This document shows positions 18,377-27,357 of a stretch of 64,000 nucleotides of DNA, piece after piece (position 1 is the first letter of the stretch; each line of letters begins with the position of its first letter). The stretch is from Psychrobacillus psychrodurans (GTDB lineage: Bacteria > Bacillota > Bacilli > Bacillales_A > Planococcaceae): contig FOUN01000005.1 in the NCBI GenBank assembly GCA_900114885.1, forward strand, positions 168,460-232,459, read 5' to 3'. Below the pieces are notes generated by a model that saw only the letters and a program-made list of their open reading frames with translations, had not been told where the DNA came from and ran no database searches. The translations under genes and the position numbers were made by a program.

Positions 18377-19234
18377 TTAGAATAGTATTTCCAATTCTTT
18401 TTTTGTTTTTAGTTTGTAAAAAGCGATAATAACACTCGTATAATATTGCATCATCCAATCGTACCAGATTTCTTTACTATACTCTCCTTTCTGATCAGCA
18501 CTGTTATGACGAATATTATATCCATTGACAATGCCAAAGATTAATTTGTCATGTTCATTCTTAGAAATTTCATACTCTTCATTAAGAATATTTTTTAAAT
18601 CGTCACGTTCATTTTCTAATATGTCAGCTAATATATTTACTGCCTTTTTCTTCGCTTCAATATTTGAATCAAAACGATAGAACATAGAAGCAGCGGTAGA
18701 TAATTGTTCAAATACTTGATTAGGCATACCCTTGCCATCATAAGATAGTTGTTGTTTCAAAGTTTCATTCGGTAATCTCATTATGAAACCGTTTGTAGGT
18801 TCAATATAATATCCAGCATCATACATTTTTAAAATATTATTGATATGCTCTGCAAACTCCCCCCTAAGCTCTTCCTGCATTAGTTTTTTAGCTTTAAAAT
18901 CATATACAGCTATATGATCATATAAGATTTCAATAACAGAAAATAGAATTTCTTCTGTATAATACTCAGCATGCTGATAAATCGGCCAGACTTCTGTATC
19001 TTGTAACCGTGTAGCAAAAAAGACTTCTGGATCAGGTGCTAAAGAAGGAGGCATTATCTGTTCCTCATCATTTGAAAATGGAATCGACTTCCATACCCCC
19101 TTTGTAGCACAATCGAAATAGTCTTTGTTTGAAAAATATTGGTATGTTTTAATAAAGTAGCTTTTAAGTTCATCCAACGATAACGAAAGTGAAGTTTTTA
19201 TATGGCCGTTTCTTTCTGCATAGTATTTCTTCAT
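18377..19234 (-). CDS. HEPN/Abi-like protein of the defence island
   Basis: A 285-aa soluble, mostly helical protein that I recognise only in part. The C-terminal third (FGIVNGYNIRHNSADQK, then IWYDWMMQYYTSVIIAFYKL) matches the style of C-terminal domains found in abortive-infection and uncharacterised HEPN-like proteins. The 'IRHN' polar motif there could be the catalytic R...H pair of a HEPN RNase, but this is weak. The N-terminal part (SLDELKSYFIKTYQYFSNKDYFDCATKG) is unassigned. It follows the EcsC-like gene by 48 nt on the same strand. An effector role in phage defence is inference from the neighbours. Confidence 0.65.
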   Translation of the reverse strand: MKKYYAERNGHIKTSLSLSLDELKSYFIKTYQYFSNKDYFDCATKGVWKSIPFSNDEEQIMPPSLAPDPEVFFATRLQDTEVWPIYQHAEYYTEEILFSVIEILYDHIAVYDFKAKKLMQEELRGEFAEHINNILKMYDAGYYIEPTNGFIMRLPNETLKQQLSYDGKGMPNQVFEQLSTAASMFYRFDSNIEAKKKAVNILADILENERDDLKNILNEEYEISKNEHDKLIFGIVNGYNIRHNSADQKGEYSKEIWYDWMMQYYTSVIIAFYKLKTKKELEILF

Positions 19235-19282
19235 TTATCTACTTCCCCTTTACACTGAAACATTATCTATTAAAGAGAGAAA

Positions 19283-20467
19283 CTAACTAATCTTTTTCTT
19301 AATTCTTTTGAGGTAATCATTCGAAAAATCAACACCTAAGCTATCTAATACAATGTTAAGTGAAGTTTGATCTTTTTTTTGACTTAGACCGTAGCTAAGT
19401 ACCGCAATATAACCTAACAGATGCCTTACTTTTTCATTGTTTATTTCTAATAATAATTCACAAAATTCCTCTATTTCGATTAATACAAGGTCATTAATAA
19501 TTTTATCCTCTTCCTCAGTTGTTTTGAGGTATTTATAGGTAATATTTTGCATCTCAATTACCTTTTCTGCTTTTTTTACATCATGAATTCCAACATAATA
19601 AATCAGTGGAACAGTAAGTAATTGGAATGACCTATCGAAATGTAATAATTGTGAAAGCGAATCTATCGCAAGTGAGCGATTTTTAAATGTCTTTATAGCT
19701 TGCTTCCCAAGGTTATTAGTAAACACTTTATTCATTGAGGCAGCAACTAAAATATTTATTCCAGGGACTAAGAGTTTTAGTAAACCTTTTTCGGTGATTT
19801 TTCTAGCAAGTTGCTGTCCTCCAACCTTTTTACCAGCAGCCTGAAGAAACTTAGTAATTTTAAATTGTCTTAATGCTTTTCTTCCGAGGTATCCGGATGA
19901 TCGAGAACCTACCTTTAAAACAGCATTACTTGCTTCTTCCCATTTATTTATCCCTAAAGTATAAAGAAATATGGTTATTAAGTCTTCAGGGTCATCAGCA
20001 TCTAGTTTGGCATTATATAAAACCGATAACTCATAAACTAGCTTTAGTTGAACATATGTAATTGTTGCAAATTCTCCTAAAATAGTTGACCCGATTGCTA
20101 TGGCTGAAGTACCCAAGCTTGGAACAATTGCAATTTCAAGACCAGTAACAACTGCACCCGCAGACCCGCCAGCAATTGCTGCTTTATTTGAAGCTGTTTT
20201 AATTAGCTTTTTCGCAATATTGTCTCGGTCTAGTCCAACATACTTTTTACTAAAGTATTCTGCATTTAAATTCTTACTATCACCAAGTACCTTATTTAAT
20301 ACTTTTGTAAACCAAGTTCCTTCCTCTAAATAATGCTTTGGGTCATCTTCAAATAGTTCTTTCATCTCACTAATTTGTTTCTTAACTTCTTGCTTATCAG
20401 GATTTTCTTCTAGAATTTCAGTTATTTCATCTTCATAAATACCATCTTTTTCTCCGTATTTCTCCAT
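19283..20467 (-). CDS. EcsC-like protein of the defence island
   Basis: A 394-aa protein with an EcsC-type central region: a Gly/Ala-rich hydrophobic segment (AIAGGSAGAVVTGLEIAIVPSLG, residues ~95-120), then a helix ending VQLKLVYELSVLYNAKLD. This last mirrors the 'iQlrLv.eia.lYG' pattern of EcsC proteins. A second hydrophobic stretch is near 215-235. It could sit at the membrane, which fits an effector that damages or senses it, but this is not proven. The start is ATG 20467, because AAGGAG lies 8 nt upstream; the longer frame to 20575 has no such site. It probably belongs to the transcript that begins at 23.9 kb. Confidence 0.65.
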   Translation of the reverse strand: MEKYGEKDGIYEDEITEILEENPDKQEVKKQISEMKELFEDDPKHYLEEGTWFTKVLNKVLGDSKNLNAEYFSKKYVGLDRDNIAKKLIKTASNKAAIAGGSAGAVVTGLEIAIVPSLGTSAIAIGSTILGEFATITYVQLKLVYELSVLYNAKLDADDPEDLITIFLYTLGINKWEEASNAVLKVGSRSSGYLGRKALRQFKITKFLQAAGKKVGGQQLARKITEKGLLKLLVPGINILVAASMNKVFTNNLGKQAIKTFKNRSLAIDSLSQLLHFDRSFQLLTVPLIYYVGIHDVKKAEKVIEMQNITYKYLKTTEEEDKIINDLVLIEIEEFCELLLEINNEKVRHLLGYIAVLSYGLSQKKDQTSLNIVLDSLGVDFSNDYLKRIKKKIS

Positions 20468-20600
20468 TTGAATATCTCCTTGAAATTTAGTTGTTGGGAA
20501 AATCTTACCATATGTATAATAGAGATGGTTGACTAAAAATTCTTTAAATTGAAAAATATATTTCCTATTACGCATTTTAAAAAAGAGAAAGAGTCACGAA

Positions 20601-20656
20601 AAGTTACCAGGTACTCAAACAATTCAGAATTCGAAGGGCACCTGCACCTGGTACCT
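20601..20656 (-). repeat. Imperfect hairpin between DUF262 and EcsC-like genes
   Basis: Arms TACCAGGT (20604-20611) and ACCTGGTA (20646-20653) enclose AATTCAGAATT. On the minus strand the tail is AACTTTTC. It resembles the hairpin at 704-743 in both its CCAGG arms and its inner core. It may reduce transcription between the nuclease gene and the downstream pair. Confidence 0.55.
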
Positions 20657-20668
20657 AACACATGCAAA

Positions 20669-23218
20669 TTAGTCTACGAAATCGAGTCCATTTTTAAGTT
20701 TATCAAAATGATCTATAAGCCATTCAAAATGTTGAATGTATAAATCCGTGTTGTGTATGTCTGCTTCAACTGAATATAGAATCCTTTTTGCTACACTATT
20801 TTTCCGGCTAGTATACCACTCAAGGGAATAACCACATGCATTTTCAATTTCAGCTTTTTTCGATTCAAGCTTTGAAAAATATTCAGGTTGGTAGACATAA
20901 ATCCCTATACGCAGTATTTTCTTTTTGAGAAGCTGAAAAAACAAATGATAGTTTGAACTACCAACTGTAACATCATACCAATCATCATACGATGGCTTCC
21001 GTGTAGCAATATCGTTACCACGTCCGTTTTCCCGACAGTACTGAACGAAATGTGTCCAAAAATCCATCCTTAGCAAATGTCGTTCTGATAATTCCTTAGT
21101 TCCAGTAGTCGCGCCAGTTGTTTCATCAAATTCTATCTTATCTATTTCTGGGACATCCTCACGCTCATCATTCACAAACGAAATGTGAAGTAGCTCTATC
21201 ATTTGTTCTTCATCTTTAAAACGTACGTCCCAACGTTTCTCGATGAACTTCAGCAATTTCAAACCACGTTTAAGGATATTCTCAGAATCCCAACCGGTTT
21301 CATGAGACACTTCAATTTCAGAGTGCGATCCATCTTCATAACCACGGCGCCCATTTGTCTTTGATATTTTCTTATCTTCAAAACTATCATTCTGCAATGC
21401 AGAATTTACACTTTGCGACAATGGCAGTAGATTACCTAGTGAACCGGAAAGTATTTTTATTTCTTCATCCGAATATTGACGGAACTGATTCCTCCAATAC
21501 CATTTAGTTGGTGTCTGAGGAAGTATATGCTCAATCGTGACTTTGTCTTTCTCTACTTTTGTAAAAGGTGTCCACCCAAGCTTTTCAATTCCTGTTTTTT
21601 CAGCTTTTCCATATTCATATTCAAATAGAAGGTAACGTAGGTCACGCCAACCATAAAATCCATCACCATTAGAAAAATTTTTACCCATTCGAGTTATAAA
21701 ATTATCAATTGTGTATTCCATATCCCAGTCAGTTGTGTCATTTAAAGATATTGTAACTTCATTAATAGCCAGTTTCTCCATATACACTTCACGCGTTTTC
21801 CGATAGTAATGACTACTTTGATAACTAGACTGATAAGCCGCCATTCTGAAAGATAAAAATATAAAACGTTCAATAGCGCAAAATAAATCAACTCGTTCGC
21901 TAGATGAAACTTCTTTATCTAAAGCAAGTGATACCGTTACGAGCGGTCTAAAATAGCCAATTCCAATTCGATTAAGACGCTCTAACCAAAGTTTTTCTTC
22001 ATGAGTTAAACTACTGAATTGTGGAAAATTAGAATAAAACCAGTATTTTGCTACATCTTTCAAACTATTAACATAATCTGCTATGTCCTTCGGTTCAAGC
22101 TTACTTATTGTCTTTACAGTCGCATCATCAGTAGGTTTGGGAAGATCATCATCTTCATCGGCAAATTCTATATCTGTATTTTCCGGAATTTCTTCCTCAA
22201 TCGCTTCAACCTGTTTATCAAATACATTCTTTGCGGAAAATTTATTCAGTAAGAATTTTATGTAGTCATCGCCTTTTTTACGTGAATAATTAAAATACAT
22301 AATCCAATGAGCTCTTAAAAATTCATCATCAGAAAGTGGAGAATGTTGATTTCGGCCAAGCTGATAATAAACTTCTTTCCAAGCATCGTTTATTTGTTTT
22401 CTCATTTCTGCTTTATCCATCACATCCAATTGAGAATCATCATATAGCGTAGTCAAATATATAAGTCGATTCTTAAGTAATTCAAGGTTCGTTAGTTTTT
22501 TACCACGGTTATTCATTGTTTCAAAAGCAACGAAAACATCGTAATCATCTTCAATTTCATGAATATTAAACATCAATTGCAGGGTGATTTTACGAAATAA
22601 AGCTTCAATTCCATCCATACCTTCTGATGCATATAGTTTTTTCAAACAATCAATAAAGAATTTCTTTGCGTATTTCAAGTTTTGCGTATAGTAAGTCTCA
22701 TTAACCGCTCCGCTATGGAGTTCCTCATACACCCTATACACAAGGTATTCAGCACTAGGATTGTCTGTCTCGTATCCAAATAAATATGTAGTAATAAAGT
22801 TTTGAGGAGGACGTTTCTGTGATATATATTTTGAACGTATTGATTTTAAAGTTTGATAACAAAGAACAATCTCATCTTCACTTTTATCAACATTACATTC
22901 TAGATTTTTCACGAAGGATACTATCTCGTTGACAAGGATAGAAAAGGTAGTAAGGCGCTGCTGACCATCCACAACATGATAGGCTTTATAACCTGAATCA
23001 AGTAACCACTTATCATTTCCCCAGCCTTTCGTTTCTGCCTTTGGAACAGCTTTCAGAGAAAGTAACCCCGTATAGTGATATCTACCTTCTTGCAAATTCA
23101 TTACATCGTCCCAAAAGTCCACAAGTTGACCTTGCTTCCAAGCGTATCCTCTTTGATAATCTGGAATGCGAAACAATTTATTTTGATACAACTCAGAAAG
23201 TGATTGTAAATTACTCAT
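20669..23218 (-). CDS. DUF262-DUF1524-DUF4268 nuclease-like protein (GmrSD type)
   Basis: An 849-aa protein of the modification-dependent restriction family typified by GmrSD. DUF262 carries [10 protein letters not shown] (18-27) and the nucleotide-handling [11 protein letters not shown] (~82-92). DUF1524 carries the HNH-type nuclease motif [10 protein letters not shown] (~560-570), then [17 protein letters not shown] and a trailing SFEDKK. The C-terminal 140 residues ([14 protein letters not shown] to the end, with [12 protein letters not shown]) look like DUF4268, a domain often attached to restriction proteins. A type IV-like attack on modified phage DNA is the family expectation. AGGAGA precedes the ATG. 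Full length, no frameshift. Confidence 0.9.
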   Translation of the reverse strand: MSNLQSLSELYQNKLFRIPDYQRGYAWKQGQLVDFWDDVMNLQEGRYHYTGLLSLKAVPKAETKGWGNDKWLLDSGYKAYHVVDGQQRLTTFSILVNEIVSFVKNLECNVDKSEDEIVLCYQTLKSIRSKYISQKRPPQNFITTYLFGYETDNPSAEYLVYRVYEELHSGAVNETYYTQNLKYAKKFFIDCLKKLYASEGMDGIEALFRKITLQLMFNIHEIEDDYDVFVAFETMNNRGKKLTNLELLKNRLIYLTTLYDDSQLDVMDKAEMRKQINDAWKEVYYQLGRNQHSPLSDDEFLRAHWIMYFNYSRKKGDDYIKFLLNKFSAKNVFDKQVEAIEEEIPENTDIEFADEDDDLPKPTDDATVKTISKLEPKDIADYVNSLKDVAKYWFYSNFPQFSSLTHEEKLWLERLNRIGIGYFRPLVTVSLALDKEVSSSERVDLFCAIERFIFLSFRMAAYQSSYQSSHYYRKTREVYMEKLAINEVTISLNDTTDWDMEYTIDNFITRMGKNFSNGDGFYGWRDLRYLLFEYEYGKAEKTGIEKLGWTPFTKVEKDKVTIEHILPQTPTKWYWRNQFRQYSDEEIKILSGSLGNLLPLSQSVNSALQNDSFEDKKISKTNGRRGYEDGSHSEIEVSHETGWDSENILKRGLKLLKFIEKRWDVRFKDEEQMIELLHISFVNDEREDVPEIDKIEFDETTGATTGTKELSERHLLRMDFWTHFVQYCRENGRGNDIATRKPSYDDWYDVTVGSSNYHLFFQLLKKKILRIGIYVYQPEYFSKLESKKAEIENACGYSLEWYTSRKNSVAKRILYSVEADIHNTDLYIQHFEWLIDHFDKLKNGLDFVD

Positions 23219-23303
23219 AACTATATCTCCTATTTTTATGAATTTGACTTTAAAATGTTTACTAGTTCATTTTAATCATTCCACCATGCAATTGATCATA
23301 CAA

Positions 23304-23513
23304 CTAGATCATTCCGAAGTAACGAAATGCTTTTTTTATATCTTCTTGCTTTTTTTCCGGACATGGAAATACCCTCTCATTAACATTGTTTCTATTATTA
23401 GCAACTTTCGGTGACAGACCGCATATTTCTTTTGTATGAGCTATCCAACATGTCTTAGCTGTGTAACCAAAATTCTCTTTTATATAATCTTGTATCTCTT
23501 TATATGTAGCCAT
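23304..23513 (-). CDS. Small conserved protein of the restriction operon
   Basis: A 69-aa basic protein beginning MATYKEIQDYIKENFG and closing with KKAFRYFGMI. I have no function for it, but the pattern 'KTCWIAHTKEICGL' and 'PCPEKK' is familiar from short proteins encoded beside restriction genes. The two Cys and His could bind metal, though spacing is not a standard finger. It begins 3 nt after the stop of the YefM-like gene and is followed, after 85 bp, by the nuclease gene, so the three are one operon. An accessory or DNA-binding role is inference. Confidence 0.75.
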   Translation of the reverse strand: MATYKEIQDYIKENFGYTAKTCWIAHTKEICGLSPKVANNRNNVNERVFPCPEKKQEDIKKAFRYFGMI

Positions 23514-23516
23514 TTA

Positions 23517-23921
23517 CTATACACCCTCTCTTAGTTTTATATAGTTTCCCGGCAATGCTTCAAACATCTCTGGATAATGACTGCACCGAGCTCTAACCTG
23601 GTTGTACTTCGCTTTTTCACCATTTTTCTGTACATAAAGTTTTCTATCATAAATAATATCTGCTAATTCAGAAGCATGGAGTGTCCGATTTTCCACTTCG
23701 GACAATACTATCTTCATCGCCTCCTGTAACGTATACTCAGCTTTGGCTGCAGGAGAAGTAGCTTCGATTTCCGCATTTTCTTCATATTTTAATAGAATAT
23801 AGGCAGGTTTGTTATCTTTTAAGATTATCACTTTCCCAATTTCATCAACTGTTTCAAAAACATCCTTAGTTTCACTGATGACTTTTTCAAATGATACTAG
23901 ATCATTAATATTAATTTTCAT
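23517..23921 (-). CDS. YefM/Phd-like and winged-helix fusion regulator
   Basis: A 134-aa protein with two parts. Residues 1-48 (MKININDLVSFEKVISETK, then GKVIILKDNKPAYILLKYE) have the fold pattern of Phd/YefM antitoxins, which bind DNA as dimers. Residues 60-134 (TLQEAMKIVLSEVENRTLHASELADIIYDR ... YNQVRARCSHYPEMFEALPG) resemble a HARE-HTH-type winged helix. No toxin gene follows; instead the operon continues into restriction genes. Three TTGTACA sites lie 50-85 bp upstream, matching the known YefM operator core, so it probably represses its own operon. ATG 23921 is preferred over the GTG 9 nt upstream because of the AGAGGTG site. Confidence 0.75.
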   Translation of the reverse strand: MKININDLVSFEKVISETKDVFETVDEIGKVIILKDNKPAYILLKYEENAEIEATSPAAKAEYTLQEAMKIVLSEVENRTLHASELADIIYDRKLYVQKNGEKAKYNQVRARCSHYPEMFEALPGNYIKLREGV

Positions 23922-23971
23922 GCCATTCACCTCTACTCAAATATATATAAAAATGTATTGCATGTAAATAT

Positions 23972-24006
23972 ACTTGTACACATATTTGTACACACATTTG
24001 TACAAA
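23972..24006. promoter_or_regulatory. Three TTGTACA operator-like iterons
   Basis: TTGTACA occurs at 23974-23980, 23986-23992 and 23998-24004, exactly 12 bp apart, each inside a repeat unit ATTTGTACACAC with small changes. TGTACA is palindromic and is the reported core of the E. coli yefM-yoeB operator. The sites lie between the divergent YefM-like gene and the frameshifted plus-strand gene, so they could control both. Confidence 0.65.
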
Positions 24007-24073
24007 TAAGTTCCGTAACAAATTATTATAGAGCAATGTATAGTGTTATTAGAAATAGAATGGAGGGTTTACT

Positions 24074-24444
24074 ATGAATAATCTAATAGACTTTTTCTCA
24101 AGAAAATCATATCAGGAGATTACTTTGAGGGATTTACAAAAAAACGTGAACTTACTGAACAATACGGCATTTATATTGGTTGCCTGATAAAGCAAGATGT
24201 AACTATCATACGGAGTTTGGTCGGAGAATTAGATATTAAGAGTGAGCAAATCGAACAACTGACAGCTACTTGGAATAATCTTAATCAGCAATATAATGAG
24301 ATAATCAAAAACTGTTTGGTTTATTTGAATTTGCCGAAAATGATGAATATTAATCATGATAAAGACAGCATCATGATCAGCGAGGACGGTCATGCTTGGG
24401 TGGTTCATAATTATGAGGAAAATAAAGAAGATAAAAATGACTGA
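24074..24444 (+). pseudogene. Small gene with a -1 frameshift at A AAA AAC
   Basis: The only plus-strand gene of the island. ATG 24074 follows a good GGAGGG site and opens a 37-codon frame that stops at 24187. The -1 frame then runs open to 24444 and has no start codon with a ribosome site. The two frames overlap across seven A (24138-24144). The zero-frame reading there is A AAA AAC (24139-24145), a canonical -1 slippery heptamer. Joined, they give about 122 aa, ending with HAWVVHNYEEN. It is either programmed frameshifting, a one-base loss in the A-run, or a sequencing error. The family is not recognised. Confidence 0.5.
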
Positions 24445-24484
24445 CCTGGACTCTCATCCAAATCAGCCACCATGCTAGTTAATT

Positions 24485-24994
24485 TCATTCACCGCCAAGT
24501 TCCATCTTCGTTCCATCCATGAAGGTAACGACCAGTTTCCCACTTTCAGAAACGGTGATGTGATCTAGTGCCTTTAACATAAAATCTATTTCAAAATCTG
24601 TAATGTGTTTTGCGTTTTCTGTTATGTCTTCGAACTGAACTGCTCTGTATTGCTCAAGCGTATTACCAAATTCAGCATGTGTCTCCCATCGTGCCCTTAT
24701 CTCATCTCGGTTCTCAATAAGAGTATTCCAAGCCATCATAAACACTTTCTCAAGAATCGTTTCATCCGCATGTCGATTCGTACAGCCTTGCACACCTTTC
24801 GCTCGGTAGCGTTCTTGGCACTGCCATACTTTTCGGTATACATCGCGTGTCTTCCACCCTCTTCTTGTAAAGGCTTGATTGCATGTTCCGCAAATTATTT
24901 TGCCTGCAAAAGGATTTGATTCTGGAGTGCGTGAATATGCATTCAAACCGTGCTCTTCACAATAGTATTGAATGGCAAACAAAACTTTACGCAA
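24485..24994 (-). pseudogene. Truncated large serine recombinase (C-terminal part)
   Basis: A 169-codon remnant. It keeps the recombinase zinc-ribbon (SNPFAGKIICGTCNQAFTRRGW ... VWQCQERYRAKGVQGCTNRH, four Cys) and the following coiled-coil region (ILEKVFMMAWNTLIENRDEIRARW). The catalytic serine domain and the recombinase domain that should precede it, 300 or more residues, are gone; upstream, the frame meets a stop after a few codons. The apparent TTG start has no ribosome site. It marks a decayed integrative element at the 3' side of rlmCD, and the island at 17.8-24.4 kb is the likely cargo. Confidence 0.85.
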
Positions 24995-25223
24995 ATTTGT
25001 GAACTATTTAGCGTTCCCTGTTTTTGTTTTTAAGGATTTAAATATGGTAAAAAAAATACATTATGGTTGAATTAAGATGTATTGCTAAATTGTTCTCCCT
25101 TTTGCCAAACAATTAAACTTAGTCCGCAAAACAGCACCTCCTTTCTCTACTTCTCCATCACTCACAAAGCCAATATCCCTTAAAAACACACCTAAAACTC
25201 CGACTCAATTTCGGTTCTTTACA

Positions 25224-25272
25224 TAAAAATAACCCTTGGAAATGGCGTCAACAAGCCATTTCCAAGGGTTTC
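25224..25272 (-). terminator. Terminator of rlmCD
   Basis: A perfect 16-bp stem AACCCTTGGAAATGGC (25231-25246) with its complement at 25255-25270, followed on the minus strand by ATTTTTAT. It starts 8 bp after the rlmCD stop. Confidence 0.9.
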
Positions 25273-25277
25273 ATTCT

Positions 25278-26639
25278 TCATTTCAACTCCAGCCACGCAA
25301 CCGTCTCCACGTGTGTTGATTGTGGGAACATATCCACTGGTTGAACCTCTTTTGTTTTATAGCCGCCATCTTCTAAAATTCTCAAATCACGAGCAAGGGT
25401 GGCAGGGTTACAAGAAACATAAACAACACGCTTTGGACGCTGCTCAATAATTGTCGTAAGTAGTGCTTCGTCACAGCCCTTTCTTGGCGGGTCAACTACC
25501 AAGACATCCGCTTGTTTTCCTTCTTTGTACCATTTAGGTATAACTTCCTCTGCAGGACCAGCCTCAAAATAAGTATTAGTAAAACCGTTCAGCTCCGCAT
25601 TTCTTTTTGCATCCTCAATAGCCTGAGGAACAATTTCTACACCAAGTACTTGTTTTGCTTTTTGTGCTAAGAATAGAGAGATTGTACCAATACCACAATA
25701 AGCATCAATAACTGTTTCATCACCTGTAAGCTGAGCATAATCTAAAGCTTGCTTATAAAGTACCTCAGTTTGTTCTGGATTTACTTGATAAAATGAGCGA
25801 GCCGAAATTTCAAAGCGAACATCTCCGATTAAGTCTTCAATAACTGCTTTTCCCCAGATAACGTTTGTTTCATTTCCGAAGATCACATTTGTGTTTCGGC
25901 TATTCACATTATGAACAATCGATTTCACATTTGGCTCTACTTCACGAATGAACTGAATAATTTCCTCTTGCTTCGATAATTTCGCATGCTTCGTTACTAG
26001 TACAACCATCACTTCTCCAGTTGCTCGTCCTTTACGTACGACTAGGTGACGAAGCTGACCTTTTTTCGTTTCTTCATTGTATGGAATTAAATCTAGTTTC
26101 AACGCATTTTCCTTTACTGCTCTTAGTAATCTATCTGCTTCATCTGTTTGTATTAAACAAGTATTCGTATCTGCAATTCGATGTGATTTCGATTGGTAGA
26201 ATCCTGCGATTACCTCACCATTTTCTAAATCAAATGGAATTTGGGATTTGTTGCGATATTCCCATGGCTTGTCCATGCCTTTTACAGGAAGCACAGGCGC
26301 ATCTATCTTCCCTATGCGTTTCATGACATTGCGAACCATACTTTCTTTCCATTCAAGCTGTCCTTCATACGTCATATGCTGAAGCTGACAGCCCCCACAT
26401 TCATAAAACACTGGGCATGGTGCTTCTACACGAAATGGTGAAGGCTGCACGATATTTTTCAATTTGGCAAAGCCATAGTTTTTTAATGTTTTTAGCACAT
26501 GTACTTCGACAGTTTCGTTCGGTAAGCCTCCAGCTATAAATAGAGGATATCCATCGACCTTTGCAACTCCTGCTCCGTCATGTGTTAAATCTTCAATATG
26601 GACTGTTAACTGATCATTTTTTTGTACTGGTGTATTCAA
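25278..26639 (-). CDS. rlmCD: 23S rRNA (uracil-C5)-methyltransferase RlmCD
   Basis: A 453-aa SAM-dependent enzyme that makes both m5U747 and m5U1939 in Gram-positive 23S rRNA. Residues 1-60 are a TRAM RNA-binding domain. The [4Fe-4S] ligands are C75, C81, C84 ([11 protein letters not shown]) and C161. The SAM-binding motif is [19 protein letters not shown], followed by [12 protein letters not shown] and the catalytic Cys in [12 protein letters not shown]. It starts at TTG 26639, with GGAG 7 nt upstream. In Bacillus subtilis the orthologue (yefA) also lies next to a recombinase fragment and restriction-type genes, so this 3' end seems to be a shared insertion point. Confidence 0.96.
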   Translation of the reverse strand: MNTPVQKNDQLTVHIEDLTHDGAGVAKVDGYPLFIAGGLPNETVEVHVLKTLKNYGFAKLKNIVQPSPFRVEAPCPVFYECGGCQLQHMTYEGQLEWKESMVRNVMKRIGKIDAPVLPVKGMDKPWEYRNKSQIPFDLENGEVIAGFYQSKSHRIADTNTCLIQTDEADRLLRAVKENALKLDLIPYNEETKKGQLRHLVVRKGRATGEVMVVLVTKHAKLSKQEEIIQFIREVEPNVKSIVHNVNSRNTNVIFGNETNVIWGKAVIEDLIGDVRFEISARSFYQVNPEQTEVLYKQALDYAQLTGDETVIDAYCGIGTISLFLAQKAKQVLGVEIVPQAIEDAKRNAELNGFTNTYFEAGPAEEVIPKWYKEGKQADVLVVDPPRKGCDEALLTTIIEQRPKRVVYVSCNPATLARDLRILEDGGYKTKEVQPVDMFPQSTHVETVAWLELK

Positions 26640-26854
26640 TGTTAAACTCCGTTCTAGTTATGATTGATTTATTATACCAAAAAGAATGCGTACAAGTCTG
26701 CTGACTCATACGCATAATCATATATTTTTCCGTTATTTTATCTGTATATGTATTTTGGGGGTCTTCTAGCTCGATTTATTGCTCATGGAATACGATTAGT
26801 TTACTGCATAGAGTTTCTCGTGAAATTCCATACACTTTAACTTACGTTGTAAAT

Positions 26855-26890
26855 CAAAAAAAGCAACCAAAATTATTACTTTGGTTGCTA
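26855..26890 (-). terminator. Terminator of the YckD-like gene
   Basis: Arms AGCAACCAAA (26862-26871) and TTTGGTTGCT (26880-26889), 8-nt loop, followed on the minus strand by TTTTTTGA. It starts 14 bp after the stop at 26903. Confidence 0.85.
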
Positions 26891-26902
26891 ATACTTTATT
26901 GG

Positions 26903-27229
26903 TTAGGATTCTTTACTTCGATGTCTTTTATAGTCGTCATGAAAGATTGGAACAAACCCATTCTGTTCCATTTTTATATAACGTTGCTCTAAATGAGTTA
27001 TTATTTTTTGACCTTTTTCTTTCGAAAAGACGCCGTACTCAACGTATTTGTTGATAATTTCTTTCTTTTGCTTAAGAGCTTCTTGTTGTAACACCTTCAT
27101 CTCTTCTTGCTGCTCCGACGTTAATTTTACATCTGTTGGCATGTCTGCCTTTGCCTCCATTGACGTCAAACCCATCAACCCAACAGTCATTAAAATCGCT
27201 GTCATTACATTTAACCAACGTTTACTCAT
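26903..27229 (-). CDS. YckD-like secreted protein (DUF2680)
   Basis: A 108-aa exported protein. Residues 1-28 are a signal peptide with a basic start (MSKRW), hydrophobic core and an AKA-D cleavage site. The mature part has the DUF2680 pattern: LTSEQQEEMKVLQQEALKQKKEIINKYVEYGVFSKEKGQKI, a charged helical pair found in Bacillus YckD. The function is unknown. AGGAGG precedes the ATG. It is a single gene with a strong terminator. The family is likely; nothing here points to a partner. Confidence 0.82.
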   Translation of the reverse strand: MSKRWLNVMTAILMTVGLMGLTSMEAKADMPTDVKLTSEQQEEMKVLQQEALKQKKEIINKYVEYGVFSKEKGQKIITHLEQRYIKMEQNGFVPIFHDDYKRHRSKES

Positions 27230-27328
27230 TTACATTTCCTCCTCTCTTGTTTTGTTTTATCGTGTGCTATTTAACATCATTTATCCTTTTTTTGAAAAAC
27301 TGGATAGTTTCTAAAGGTGGATATAAAC

Positions 27329-27352
27329 AAAAAAACCTCAATTTTGAGGTCT
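27329..27352 (-). terminator. Terminator of the HAD phosphatase gene
   Basis: Stem ACCTCAA / TTGAGGT with an inner AATT, then T-run on the minus strand (27329-27334). It overlaps the end of the gene closely; the stop is at 27358. Confidence 0.8.
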
Positions 27353-27357
27353 CTGAA

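Noticed and set aside
17624..25313. A confident attL/attR pair for the island
   Set aside because: Only nine bases match and CACGTG is palindromic, so chance is possible. It is reported as a candidate only.
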